A stretch of DNA of 64,000 nt from Takifugu bimaculatus. Its lineage: Eukaryota; Chordata; Actinopteri; Tetraodontiformes; Tetraodontidae. Under the pieces are notes generated by a model. The model saw only the letters and a list, made by a program, of their open reading frames with translations. It was not told where the DNA came from and made no database searches. The DNA lies in assembly GCA_004026145.2 (NCBI GenBank), contig CP034990.1, positions 6,907,812 through 6,971,811 of the forward strand. Reading direction: 5' to 3'. The translations under genes were made by a program, and so were the position numbers. Positions 36,198 to 48,400 of this stretch are shown in pieces. The first letter of the stretch is position 1. Every line of letters begins with the position of its first letter.

Positions 36198-36198
<1 letters not shown>

Positions 36199-36277
<79 letters not shown>
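36199..36277. repeat. AAT trinucleotide microsatellite
   Basis: About 79 bp of uninterrupted ATA/AAT units. An open frame ending in a poly-Asn run is produced only by the repeat. Confidence 0.97.
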
Positions 36278-36281
<4 letters not shown>

Positions 36282-38739
36282 ATCAATGTCGTTTAAAATG
36301 TTTGTGGTTTTTTTAAGTTATTTTAAAAAATGCATAGATTCTTCAGCTTTGCTCTGAGGAGGATGAAGAGGAGGCCCATTAAAGTGGACTGGGGTGAAGA
36401 TCCCATGACAGTTTGAAGAGGCCCTGCTGAATAATATATGATTGTGCACAGAGGACGCTGCAGGTTTCCTTCATCTGTCCTGCACCTCAGGAGGGTCAGA
36501 GGCCGCCGCTTGATGTCAGTGACTTCGCTTATAAACACTCAGGTTTAATGAAGACACCTCCCACCAGGGTCACAAAGGAGAGCACACACCCTAAGCATCC
36601 CAAACAAACCCCTAATCACCCACCTGACAGCAGGTTCCATGTGCTGTGTATTAACAGATGCTCTTCTGCATACCATAGTTGCAATGACTGGTTATTAGAG
36701 TTGCTGCTCCCCGTCTAACCATTCTTCCCTGAACTCCGGTGTACACACTAGACCGACTGTAAATCAGCTGCCTCTCTGGCGCCAAAAACCACAACACACT
36801 CAAAGTGAAAGCCATCAAAGCGGCTGCGGCTTAATGTAAATTCACTAGTAGCTTTCACACCGTTGCGCTCACATATTAAATCATGTCAGTGATACAAGAG
36901 GTTGCAGGTGGCATACTGGCATTCCGGACTGTTAAGAGAAAAAATATGAACTGTTAGCATCAACCTGGTTCCTGCCAGTTTGGAGAGAGACTCCACCTCC
37001 CTTAACTGCCGTGATTCATGCGTGAGGCACAGCTGACAGACAAACCAGTACTAGCTGGGCTTGGACTGGGACAGGAGCCAGTAGCCTGACGTGATCAACA
37101 CGCTCAGCCTTTTCAGATTCAAACCAAGCTACACCCACAGGTACAGACCTCTTAACTAAGCAGTCACAGTGTCTCTGGGGAGCACTTAACGGGAGACCTA
37201 ACCTCTGACCTCCCTGACTCCTAACTGTGACGGCCAAACCAGCTGTTCTTTAGATTAGATCAACATAAACCTGGGTCTCTCCTCTTTCCAGGGTAAGATG
37301 CTTGCCACATGAATGACAATGGCAGGAAGTTACCTGACAGGCCGGCAGCAGAGAAGAGTAGTAAGAATCTAGCAATTTCAGTCAGAACCACATGAGAAAA
37401 GCACTGAACTGGCTTTGAGTCTTCATCACTGAGGAGCTGACTGCTGATCTTGTAAGATTTCTGAGGACAAGAGCAAACATTTCAGTCTTGAAGGTCCTCC
37501 TTCAGTCTTCTTCTTGGATGGTAAATCAGTCTGTCAGGACTGGCCATCCTCCTTCGTTTAGTGATGGATCTAACTGAACAGTGTGATTTGGGATCTCCTG
37601 ACATATACTTTCAGTTGTAGGGACACTGATGAACCAGACTGGAGCCCCAGATACAGTTGATTTTAGGCTGCAATTCCCTGATACACATCTGCTGCACAAA
37701 GGTGGTCACTGTGAGCCTGCTGCTATTAACTAAATGGAGTTCTGGACACATTTTTAGGGAATTGTAACTGGAGAACATAAATATAATTTAACCAGTGTAA
37801 CAAGTTTTCTTTGCATTCATTCCGTTGTTTTCTGGGCGTCAACCTGCTTGTTTCTCCTTTACAGGTAAGATAAACAACACTATTCTTTGTGTGTCTCTCT
37901 GCTGTGATTAAGCAGCACAAGCGCAGATACCTGCGCACACACTGCAGGATTTACCCCCACCTCCCAGCAGCCCCTCAACAAGTCCAAACATGGTGGCCTC
38001 CCAGTATCAGAAAAGCAGTCTGAACATGTCCCACTTCAACCACAGTCTCAGATCTCAGCTCAAAACGGTGCTACGCTTCGAGCATTTAGCCGTCAGTGTG
38101 CAGGTTGTTACACACTGACGCCTGTATGCAGGACAGTTTCCTCTTAGAGGTCAAAAAAAATTCAGGTTAACATACTGAAATGGGTTTCAACTGGGGAATG
38201 GGGAAGGAAAGGAGGGCTGAAACTGTTTAACACTAGACAGCCAATCAGCAAAATTACAAACACACCAAACTCTGGACCTGAAGATGCACCTGTACTGCAG
38301 AACTGAGTCATGTGTGGTGTGTTTGGGAGTTCTTGGGTGAGAAAGTGTCTGTGTATTGTGAATATGTATTGTAAATAAAAGAGGTGGATTATTCCTCCAA
38401 TCAGAGAAACAAGACTAAAGCTTTGGAATTTGGAAAATCATAGAAAAACAACTGAAGCTGTGAGAATTAGATGGACAAGAACCAGACTAGTTTCAGGGTT
38501 ATTGAGGACTTGAGGCAGTAACTGAAAACTGAACTGCAAACGTGAGATCCAGTTTGTGTTGACATTTGTACACGTTTACGACACCATTTAATTTAGCTGT
38601 TCAGCAACCCCTCAGGAATAGATTCCTCTTAGATGATAGATGGATTTTTCTTAGATGGATCCAAGGAAATGATGAGGGAAAAGGAAATGACGAGGCAAGG
38701 CCTCTTGGAGATGTTTTTTCCTTCCATCCAATAATTCAG

Positions 38740-38960
38740 CCATATTATAGCTTTATCGGGGGGTTCGTTTGAGAAGCAGGTCACCATGGAGAGTCTCCAG
38801 CTCATCACAACCAAGCAACCATTCACACCTGAGGTCAGTTTAAAGTCACCAATTTCCCCCAAATGTAAGTCGGCCTGTAGGAGGAAGCCAGGGAACCCAG
38901 AAAAATGGGAGGGATTCAAACCTAGAACCTTGTTGCTGTGAGGCCACAGTGCTAACCACT
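38740..38960 (-). mobile_element. Diverged V-SINE-like remnant
   Basis: It keeps blocks of the V-SINE at 53660-54047 in the same orientation: CTCATCACAACCAAGCAACC, ACCATTCACACCTGAG, GGCCTGTAGGAGGAAGCCAG and TTGCTGTGAGGCCACAGTGC followed by TAACCAC. No target duplication is visible. Confidence 0.55.
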
Positions 38961-41900
38961 TTAAAATAAAGCTGGTTGACCTCTCAATCAATCATCCAAT
39001 TAATCAACCAACCAATGATTTAATGTTGAATTTGGCTCAATAAACAGCTGAGTCACATTATTTAGTTTACATCTCAACCATGGGAAAACACATGTTTATT
39101 TCATCTTTACCTAACTTTAGGATTAATCTTAATATTGAGCAATTCACCATCTACTGAACTGTTATTGATGTTCTTTTCAAACGCGTAGTCAATACAGAGC
39201 TGAGGCACGTTTTACACTCAATCAGTCAATCAATATTTGCTGTTGCCGTCCGCTCCAGGTGAGTCTCCAGGTGAATGACCTGACACACTAATTTCAGTTT
39301 CCTCCCCTCCAGAGACACACACATGCCTGAGTTTCTTTCTCTCATCAGTAAAACATGAGTCCTGCCCATTGATTGGTCGCAGTACATGCTTTGGTCTAAT
39401 CACAGCTCCATCTCAGTCGGCACCGCCACCTTCGGCCTGAGCACCACTCACAGATGGTGGACCCCCAACGCCAACACAGATCTAAATCTTTGTCTTTGTC
39501 CCAGGAAAAATGCCAATTTTAAATTCAGGACACAAACACACAGCAATTAAAGTGGAGGTTGATGTACTGACATGCTGAAGAATGTAAACCTGACACCCCT
39601 ACACCCCCTCCCCCACTCTAAACTGGACTTCAACACACTCTCTCTCTCACACACACACACACACAGACAAACACGCGTTACTTAGACACATTCTGTGTGT
39701 GCACGCGCGTTTGTGTTTGTGTTCTTACCATATTTACAGCAGCAGGGTGGCGGATATTTATTCCAGTTTGACACCATTTTCAGGTCTGTCTGTTTCTCAA
39801 ATTTGAATATGAAGAGCTTTATTGACATCATAGGTGGACGCTCGTCTCTGTAGCATTGGTTTCTGTCTCTGTGACACCCTCAGTCTCAGAATGTCTCTCT
39901 CCCTCTATCTCTTACTCTCTCTTTCACATGCCAGGTATGACAGTGAATCTCCCCATGTTAGGCCCCGCCCACCAGCTGTCAGTCAACCCTGGGCGGCTCC
40001 ACCCTCAGTGTCTCCATCTGCTGGTGATTTACTTTAGTATTTAGCGTAATAAATACTTAAACATGGAACTACAATAAAGCAGAATTTTGGTCAATGCATT
40101 ATTCATGGTTTTTTTCTTATTTTAAGGTACATTGGAACAAGTTCTAATTTATTGTTTTTGATAGAGAAAAAGGAAAAAATATAAAGGATCCCTCTGGGTT
40201 CAGGAATCCTCATCTGTCCATCACAATAGCAACAAGTAGGGGCTCGTTGCTGATCATGGCTCTATCTACCTAATCGACATCTTCAACTACTTCTCTCCTC
40301 CTTACTGTCCATCCTACCATGCAAGTCATCATATGGCCTTTGTTTGACCTTTGTTACCTCTACCTTCCCCTTATGTCCCTTATGTGACTCTTCCAAATTC
40401 TAAAATTAGATATGGTTAAGTTAGGAAACACTCTAAAACCAAGCATGGAAACTGAGGGTTTTTAGCATTGGCAAATCACATGATTAACAACTGCAACAGC
40501 AGCTGACAGACCAAGACGGCACCATTTTGGCACTTGAACACCAGTCGAGTCGATGACAAATGTCTCTGTAGGACACTGTATAACACTGAAAGTGGCATCA
40601 AGTGGGAAGTTCAACCATACCTTAAACTACGACTTTAACAGCTCTCTGATAATGCTGTGGCACTAGTGAAGCAGCCGTGGACACCAACAGTGGTATGGAC
40701 CGTAACACCTGGGGTGGAAGTAAAAACAGGCATGAAAGAAGGCAGAGAGACTGGCCAGCAAAGTGAATGGAATTATGTTTTCTGTATGAAGCCAGGCTGC
40801 TAACGTTAGCACAGTTAAGCTTGGTGTTAAAGGGTCCAGCCAAACACCAACATTTTCCACTATCACTTATTGCATTTTCAAATGACTGCACTGGTTTTAA
40901 ATGCTCAAAAAAGCCAACGATTCCTGTTCTTAGTGGTGGGTCAGCTTTGGTTGGTGACAAGCCCCCCCCCATTAGTTTGATTGAGCTAGTTCTTTTTTGT
41001 TTTTTGATTGCAGAGAAAAAGTAGTTACCAAAGCTAAATTTCTTAATGGATTGTGAAATGAATGGATATATAGAGCCTGATTGTGTTTCCTCTATGACGA
41101 TAGATGAAATTCAGCTGTCAGTCCTTCTTCCCCTGCAGACTTATTCTAGAGAACAGCTGATTTATGGCTTTCTGGAGGAGACTTAGGCCTGTAACAGAAT
41201 ACCCTACCTGCTTCAGGTCTTTACAAAAACTATTTAAAAAGTATGATGTGTTACGCTGGTCGTAAGTAATGACTCCATTAATATTTATCATACTGATGAT
41301 ATTGTTGGTGGAGTGATGTTTATCAAGATTAAAGAGGTAATCAAACCTGATAACAGCAACCTTGGGCAGATGTGAACATCAATATTATTTTTGTCTAAAT
41401 TGCCATAAAGTAGCCAATAGTCCAAACAAGACTGTCTAGCACTAGATTTATTACTCCAGGTGTATAGTCTACTATTAGGGTGCTTATCTCTCCATATATC
41501 AGCTAAGCAAGATCAAACCTTTCTCAGAGGTGTATTTGATATGAGTCAGCTCAATTTTGTTAAGAAAGTGGCATTTTGTCTGCAGAGCATCCCAAAATAT
41601 TGTTGAAATCATCACCTGCATGTGGAAATTCAACTTGAAAGACTATGATCCATAGCAAGCATCAGTTTCATTTTCTTTTCTTGTGCTGTAACCACAAAGA
41701 TAAGAAATGTAGATTCAATCAATATGTTCAATATCTTGACAGACGAAGGGACCAATGGTCACAGTCTGTGAACCCAACGTTTCCTTTAAATCTGGTGGCT
41801 ACCCAAGCTGAACGCTCTCTTCATGGGGGAGCCATATTGTGCTACCCCAGTCCAATCACAATCACTACAGAAGCAGGTATGTATTATCAGTAATGCACAT

Positions 41901-42879
41901 TTGAAAATGACTTTTGGTAGCAGCTATGCATGAGTGATATCTCAGGGTTTAGGGGGACAAAAAGGGAAACTGATTAGAGCTGGAGAGGCGGCGAGAAGGT
42001 TAGAGTGATGCCAGACGGTATCCCAGCATCCCTCTGGTTTGTTCAGTGCAACAAGCACAGCAAAAGCTCCTGTTTGCTGCGGCTCATTGGAGGTGCTGTG
42101 TGACGTTTCTACAAAGACGTGGATGGAAAAGTACTGCGGAGGGCAGCTCATCGCACAGGAATGCCAGCAGCTTTTCCAGTTCATGGAACAATGAGCTGGG
42201 CTCCCAGTAAGCCCTCCCAGAATAGATGTTGTCTTACACGAAGGGCCCTCGTTCAAGTCAACATGTGGTCACTTCAAATCTGCTAATTTGGAAAAAAAAT
42301 AAAACAATTGCAGTGACATTTTCAAATAGAGAGCTTCAATATTTAGTGTAAAATAAATGGAAGAGAAATTACAAGCAGGTAAACAACCAAATGGCTCTAA
42401 CCTCTTCTCTCCCACCTGCTTCGCTAAACTCTAAAATACGCCAGACATATGCAGAAATGTGCACTGGATCTCACACGTACAGTTCAGGTCTTTGCTACTC
42501 TCAGGTGGTTCACATCTTGGAATTCTCTGCTGAATATCATTTTCTCCACTTTTGTTCGCTGCCAGCTGACCTGGCATCTTCTCTATCTTCTGACGGTGAA
42601 ATCTCCGCCTGTTGCATCTACACGTGCGTTTAGAAATCCTGGCTTAATTTACTGCACCGTCTACAGAAGCTGTGGGATACAGAGATGTCACATGGAAAGA
42701 AAGTCCGGTCAGTTCCACGTGACCTAAGCTGCAGCTACAGGTGAACGAGTCTCCAGAGCAGAAGTACAACTTCCAGTCCAAAACCGCTCATTTATAAAAA
42801 GGTCAGTATTGTAGATTCGTGGTGTCCCACTCTGGAGATGATAGAGCACTTCATGCTTCCTTTCACTGACCAGCTTTAT

Positions 42880-43080
42880 AAAGATGCTATATGTAAAGAT
42901 GCTATGCAGAAGAGGTGAAGGTCACGATCGGAGCAACCTGGGCTTCCAGTGCACGGCCACAGGCTGATCTCCTTCATGACCCACTGTATTACTGCACTAA
43001 TTAATGCAAAAGGAGCCCCAATCAAGTATTGGCTGCTGCACATGATGCACCTTCCAGTGGGCAAATATTTCTCCATTTAG
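42880..43080 (-). mobile_element. DNA-transposon-like remnant, copy B
   Basis: Reverse-strand counterpart of 33210-33568: minus-strand GGCTCCTTTTGCATTAATTA, GTGCAGTAATACAGTG, GTCATGAAGGAGATCAGCCT and GGAAGCCCAGGTTGCTCCGA. It ends near ATGCACCTGTATAT at 43081-43094. Confidence 0.5.
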
Positions 43081-43615
43081 ATGCACCTGTATATCTCGGT
43101 TACCTGTGAGAACACGTGATCTGGTCCAGAGTAGGTCAAGGTCAAACGCTGCTAATTCTGAAGCTCAAAATGAAACATATAAAAAATATGCCAAAAACAT
43201 GGGAGCTTCGCTGTCCGCGCCACCAGTAACGATGCCCTGGTTCTGAAACATTCATTAGAAAGGCAATTAAAGTTGGCTGAGACAGAACTTAAATGAGCAG
43301 AGGGAAATTTTATGAATGAAAAATGTATGCAAGACTCATTCCCGTTATATATTCTTCCGGGCACAATTTGACATATGAAACGGGACTAAGGGATATTTAG
43401 CTTCTAAACACGTTATCTCAGATAACACCGCCGTAATAACGACGTTTTTAGAAAACATGAATCAGAAAATAATGTTACATAAGTACTAATATGTTCACTC
43501 GTTGGCACTTTAAGGACAAATGCGTCCCAATGTCTCCCATTTTTTGCAACTGGTCTCCTTAGCGGTTAGCGTTAGCCAAGCTAACGGTGTTAGCACCGTC
43601 GCGATTTTAATTTAC

Positions 43616-43621
43616 CTCCAT
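43616..43621 (-). CDS. plekhg4: Tentative first coding exon of plekhg4 (two codons)
   Basis: Minus strand reads GAAGATGGAG followed by GTAAAT: an ATG in good initiation context, one Glu codon, then a splice donor in phase 0. The exon at 32730 starts in phase 0 right after an acceptor, so a join would read Met-Glu-Val-Gln-Ile. It would need an 10.9-kb intron. Another strong minus donor, TTTCGGTAAGT near 43763, may mark a 5' noncoding exon. No transcript evidence is available here. Confidence 0.28.
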
Positions 43622-44924
43622 CTTCCAAATATTTCCACATTTACAGTCTCCCCCTTCAAATGGGCCACGTATTCGTATTGTAACGAACTTTGGAGTGTTT
43701 TATACCTTTTTGCAGGTTCGAAATGTAATCGTTCAGAGAGGGGGAAAATAATCAGTGACTTACCGAAAAGTGATGCGCTTGTGCTTGAAATGACTTTGTG
43801 ATATCACAGCAAATCTATATAATTGTTATTTTCTATTTCACTCTTTTAATCCAAAAACCTAATCAATTATTGTGCGTTTTGAATGTGAAACCTCGCCATG
43901 TTTGATTCTTCTGATCAATAACTAATGAAGGTGAGGAAGTGGTGCAAAAGTCTTCGCCTCAGGTTCCATCTGCTGAGTTTGGGTTTTCAACCCACAACCT
44001 GCAGTAACAACACAGTAAACAGTGCGAAATACCAGTGTTGTGTTTAATCGCTGCAGACTGTCTCAGACACACAGAAAGCGGTGTTAATCCAACTGTTGCC
44101 AGGAGACAAAAGCAGACTTTATTGCCACAATAGGAATCTTCAAACACCAGAACACATCAGCACTTATGGAACAAAGTGGTAGAACATGAGTTGTAATGAA
44201 GAGCAGGGAAACTAATTATGAGTCTACAACACTTAAAGGTGACAAATCCAGGACAGTAGATGTTTGGCTCAAATACGGATTTCACTGACCTGGTGTACAG
44301 ATGAAACATGTGCTCGCTCCTGATAATAAATAATGATTGATTATAGGCAGGCGGCAGAGACATTCGGAGTATGTGCTCAAGCTGTTGTCCACTTCAAGTA
44401 TATTTACAGAATAAAGGCCTTTCCCACCCACCCCCCCAACACAAATTCACGGCAGCGCAGTGAAAGTGCAAGAAAGACGACATTCAACCGACTGTCTGCA
44501 GCAGCAACATTTAGGATACAGGCTCTACTGAACGTATGTCACACCACAACATCTGAGCTCACGTGTGCACCCTTTTCACTGTTCTATAATGTAAAAATAT
44601 GATTGGTGGGTTTCTGGACGGGATTCAGAATGTGGCAGCTCTGACGCAAGAAATGTGTGTGAGCACTAAGGCAGGTGGAGATGTCACCATTCCTGGCAGT
44701 ATCAGCGTGAGATCTAGGTAAAGATCAACCATGATGAGGTCATTGTTTATAACTAATAATATAAGAGATCAGTGCTACACCCTTAATGTTCAGGAGGAGT
44801 CTCTTCCCAATATTCAGTTTCAGGAGGAACCAATGTGAAGAGACATAAGATCATTAGGTCAAACCAAAGTAAGAAGGAGAGGCCAGAAAAGACAACGACG
44901 CTGCCTCGTCGCACCAGTCCACCA

Positions 44925-44990
44925 GTGTTACAGCTGACTGGCTGTGGCGACCCCTAAAAGGGACAACCCAAAGTGGTAGAAGTTAAAAAT
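44925..44990. repeat. V-SINE/LINE-type tail fragment
   Basis: CTGGCTGTGGCGACCCCTAA followed by AAGGGACAACCCAAAGTGGT is the kind of 3' tail shared by fish V-SINEs and their partner LINEs. No head is attached. Confidence 0.45.
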
Positions 44991-45480
44991 GTAGGTAATG
45001 GACAAAAGGTAGGAGATTACAGATTACAAAAAAGATCTCATATTTTTCACGTTATGATAGCTCATAAACTGAAATGTGGAAAACTGAAAAGCAGTTCTCT
45101 GTTTCATCATAACATTTGGAATTCAAACTAAAGGGGAACAGACCTGGAATGTTTGATGTCCTCATATTTGTGAGCACAAATAAGATAAAAATAAACAGTT
45201 ATAGCAGATGGTTCAAATCTTCCATCTTCAGATGCTAATGAACATGTCTTTACTAACAGGAATGATGTGATCCGTGCAGATGATGTCATTGTGTCCTGTT
45301 CCATGAAATTATTGAATATATCTTTGCATTTTTCAAAAAATAAATGTCAAGCCAACGACAAGAAGGTAGCTAACAGAGCTAATGATGCTAACGAGGAAAA
45401 CAGCAGCAGTTAGAGTGTGTGTATATGTGTGCTTGTGTGGAGCAGCTTCTTCTTCTCTATGCTCATCGGTACCTCTGTTT

Positions 45481-48400
45481 TTACAAGTGAGTGGGGCCCC
45501 GGCTGTGATGCTCAGGAGGTGGTGCTGTCACCAGGCTCCTCACGTAGACACGCGGGTTTCTCAGTCTCCCTGAGTTTGGAGCGGAAATGGGTAGTGGGGG
45601 CGGAGCCACAGATCCAGGTGGCATAAGCGGCTGCACCTCTTGTGCTTTCACATCCTCTTCCTCCTCCTCCTCCTCCTTTGCCTCCGTCCTCTTTGTCGTC
45701 TTCTCTGGAAACCTGGAGGTGTCTTGTGACCCCAGAGCTCCAGTGAAGGAGGTGCTACTCGTAGGTGTGTAGGAGGCAGGTCGAACTCCACCAGGTTTAG
45801 ACAAGGCACCAACACGGGGGTGGACAGGCTCTGGAGGGGCAGGGGGGGCAGGAGGGGAGGAGATGCTTTCTAGAGAAGAAATGCTCTGGTTCCAGGCTCT
45901 CTGCAGGTCAACAGGGATTATTTTAATAGCTTCCACAGAGACACAGGGGGGAGGAGAACCCATGCCAGCCTTCCATGGGAGGTGGCAGTCTGAAGTGGGG
46001 GGTGAGAGGGGGGCAGGATCTGGTCTTGGACTCTCATTCAGAATTGCTGGACCTAATGGAGGAGACAGGCTCATAGGGGTCTTCTTCAAGTACTGCTTCC
46101 ATGTTCTTTTTCATGAGCTCTCACCTGACTTTGGTCGCTGTTTCGGCGTCTCGACTTTACGAGCGACAAAGACGATCCCAACATCTTCTTCCTTCTCAGG
46201 ACCTGGTGTTCCCTGTTTCTCCTCCTCAGATTCCATAGGCACCCCCACAGAATCTGAACACGGCGGATTTACATGAACCACAATCAATAGCAAACCAAAC
46301 CTGAGCTCATTTGATTGGTAGAATATCAAGTGTGTGTTAGCTTGTGAGTTGACTAAGCACGGTGTTAAGCCCAGATGAACACGTGCCGTAATAAATACCT
46401 TTAATCTATGATTAGTGGGCAAGAGATTTAGACTCAAACACTCTGGGATTATGGGTAATGTAGGCATACAGCTTGTTTTTTACCATTTTCATGAGCCAAA
46501 CTGCCCACACACAATTTCGCCTTGTGTGTTTGGCAGTGTTTTATCCACGAATGGGAAGAATTTGAAAAGTGTGACGAATACTCACTTTTATCGTGCCAGC
46601 TGACGTTTCGTCGTGGTTTGTCATCTCCATCGTCTTTGCTGTCAGACCCACGCCGCTGTGAGAGGAAACAGGAAGTACATAAAGGATAAACAGTGTCCCC
46701 TTCCAACAAGCAGCAATTGTAAAGGTGTAGTGTTTCCTCTGCCCTAAGTTTGTTTGTAAGTGTGTGTGTGTTTGAAGTGTGTGTGCCACTGTCATGGCAA
46801 CGTTTGTTCACCTTCTTCAGGCTGCGCTCTTTCTTATGGCGTTTATGACGGCTGGATTTGAACGTCTCCATTCGGCTCTTCATGTTCCGCTGAAACACCT
46901 CTCGATCCTGACGGTCTTGGCGTTCTGTCAGCCCCCCGGGCATGAAATGACGACTGTACTGCCACTGATACTGTACATTACCGGACAAGACAAGAACACA
47001 GCAACATTAAGGATTACAGCTGATTATCCCCGCAGGAAGGAGTGCCACTTTTTCTGAGGTACTACGAGCTTGGAGTAGCTTCTGAATGCTACATGTGCTA
47101 ATTGGATCTTCAAGCTCTAGTATAGCGGCTGGATAAATGTATAAAGCCCCAATATTAAGACAATGGTACACATGTACTGTATGTGCACGTATACATGGGT
47201 CACCTGTCTCCTGGGCTTGTACAGGTTCTCTGTCAGGAAATGGTGGGTCTCCATGTCTTCTTCTACTTTGGCTCCAGGGATGTTATCAATCACCTGAAGG
47301 TCCAGACACACACCACTGCCATTCTCACGCCTGCAACACAGTGAGCGTCGCGCTAACTTCGATGCTGAAGGTGGCATTTCACCAGACGTGGAAACAATCA
47401 ACGTTTGTTGTTTCTGTTTGGCATCAACTTTGTACGAATGACAAAGCAGAAATGCAGTAACAGGTTATGGTCGTGTGACTCACAGGTAGTTGGTGACGTT
47501 GGTAAACGATGTTCTGCTGGCCATGGAGGGCAGAGACAACCTGGCAGAGGTCAGCACGTTCCCGCCCTGCATGCACACACTTGTTCTCGTGAGGACTCAC
47601 CAAGACACCCACCCTCAAAGTGAGGACTGCTCCATCCCCTTTACCTGGTCGATGACACTGATGGCGTCCCTGATGTTGATCTTCTGATACGCCTCCCACA
47701 ATTCACTCTTCCTGTAAACGGACTTCCTGAGCAGCAGCTTACTGAGGTAATTCTTATCAAACTGTTCCCACCTGACAGACAGAAGGACAGAAAGACACAG
47801 TAATACAAACAGACAGACAGGAGAAGAGAGAGACAGACAGAGAGACAGACCAGACACACAAGAAAACAGAAAAGCAGGAGGACACAGAGAGACAGAGAAA
47901 GATGGACAATCAGCCTGGTCTTCATTATCATATCATATGGCATCTGTTGTCCATCCCAGGAAGAGGGATCTCTCCTCTACGGCTCCTCCCTCAGGGTTCT
48001 TCTTTCACCAAGACATTATCCGGCCCTTAGAACCCTCTGAGGTCAATGATGTTTTGTGATTTGGCACTAATTTCACAACAAACCAATAAGATTCTTCTGC
48101 TCTAAGCCAAGAATGAAGGTGATCCTGACTTTGGTGAGTCACTGCCTCCTCCTACTGACAGATTTCTGTAACTACAACAGTATGAGGGCTCTGGACTGCA
48201 CGTGACAGTTCTGTACGTTACTTGATGTCACTGAGACGTCAACCTGATGACTCACTTGTCTCTCCAGTGGTGGTACCCCTGCAGCCCTGCGACAGTCCTC
48301 CACTGCTGTCAGGATGTGGTCAAAGGCCTGAAAAGAAACACACAAGCACACATGCATGCACGCGCACAAGTACGCAAACAGAAACCCACATTAATGTTGT

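Larger units (their letters stand above)
32731..45480. other. Long spacer between plekhg4 exons and the slc9a5 3' end
   Basis: About 12.7 kb with no supported coding exon apart from a tentative two-codon plekhg4 exon at 43616-43621. It contains remnants of several element families (33210-33568, 34240-34560, 35290-35790, 38740-38960, 42880-43080, 44925-44990) and an AAT array. It probably includes the plekhg4 promoter, and the first plekhg4 intron if the tentative exon is real. Confidence 0.55.

Noticed and set aside
45382..47057. Several plus-strand frames over the slc9a5 3' exons
   Set aside because: They are antisense shadows of exons whose minus-strand translation matches NHE5.
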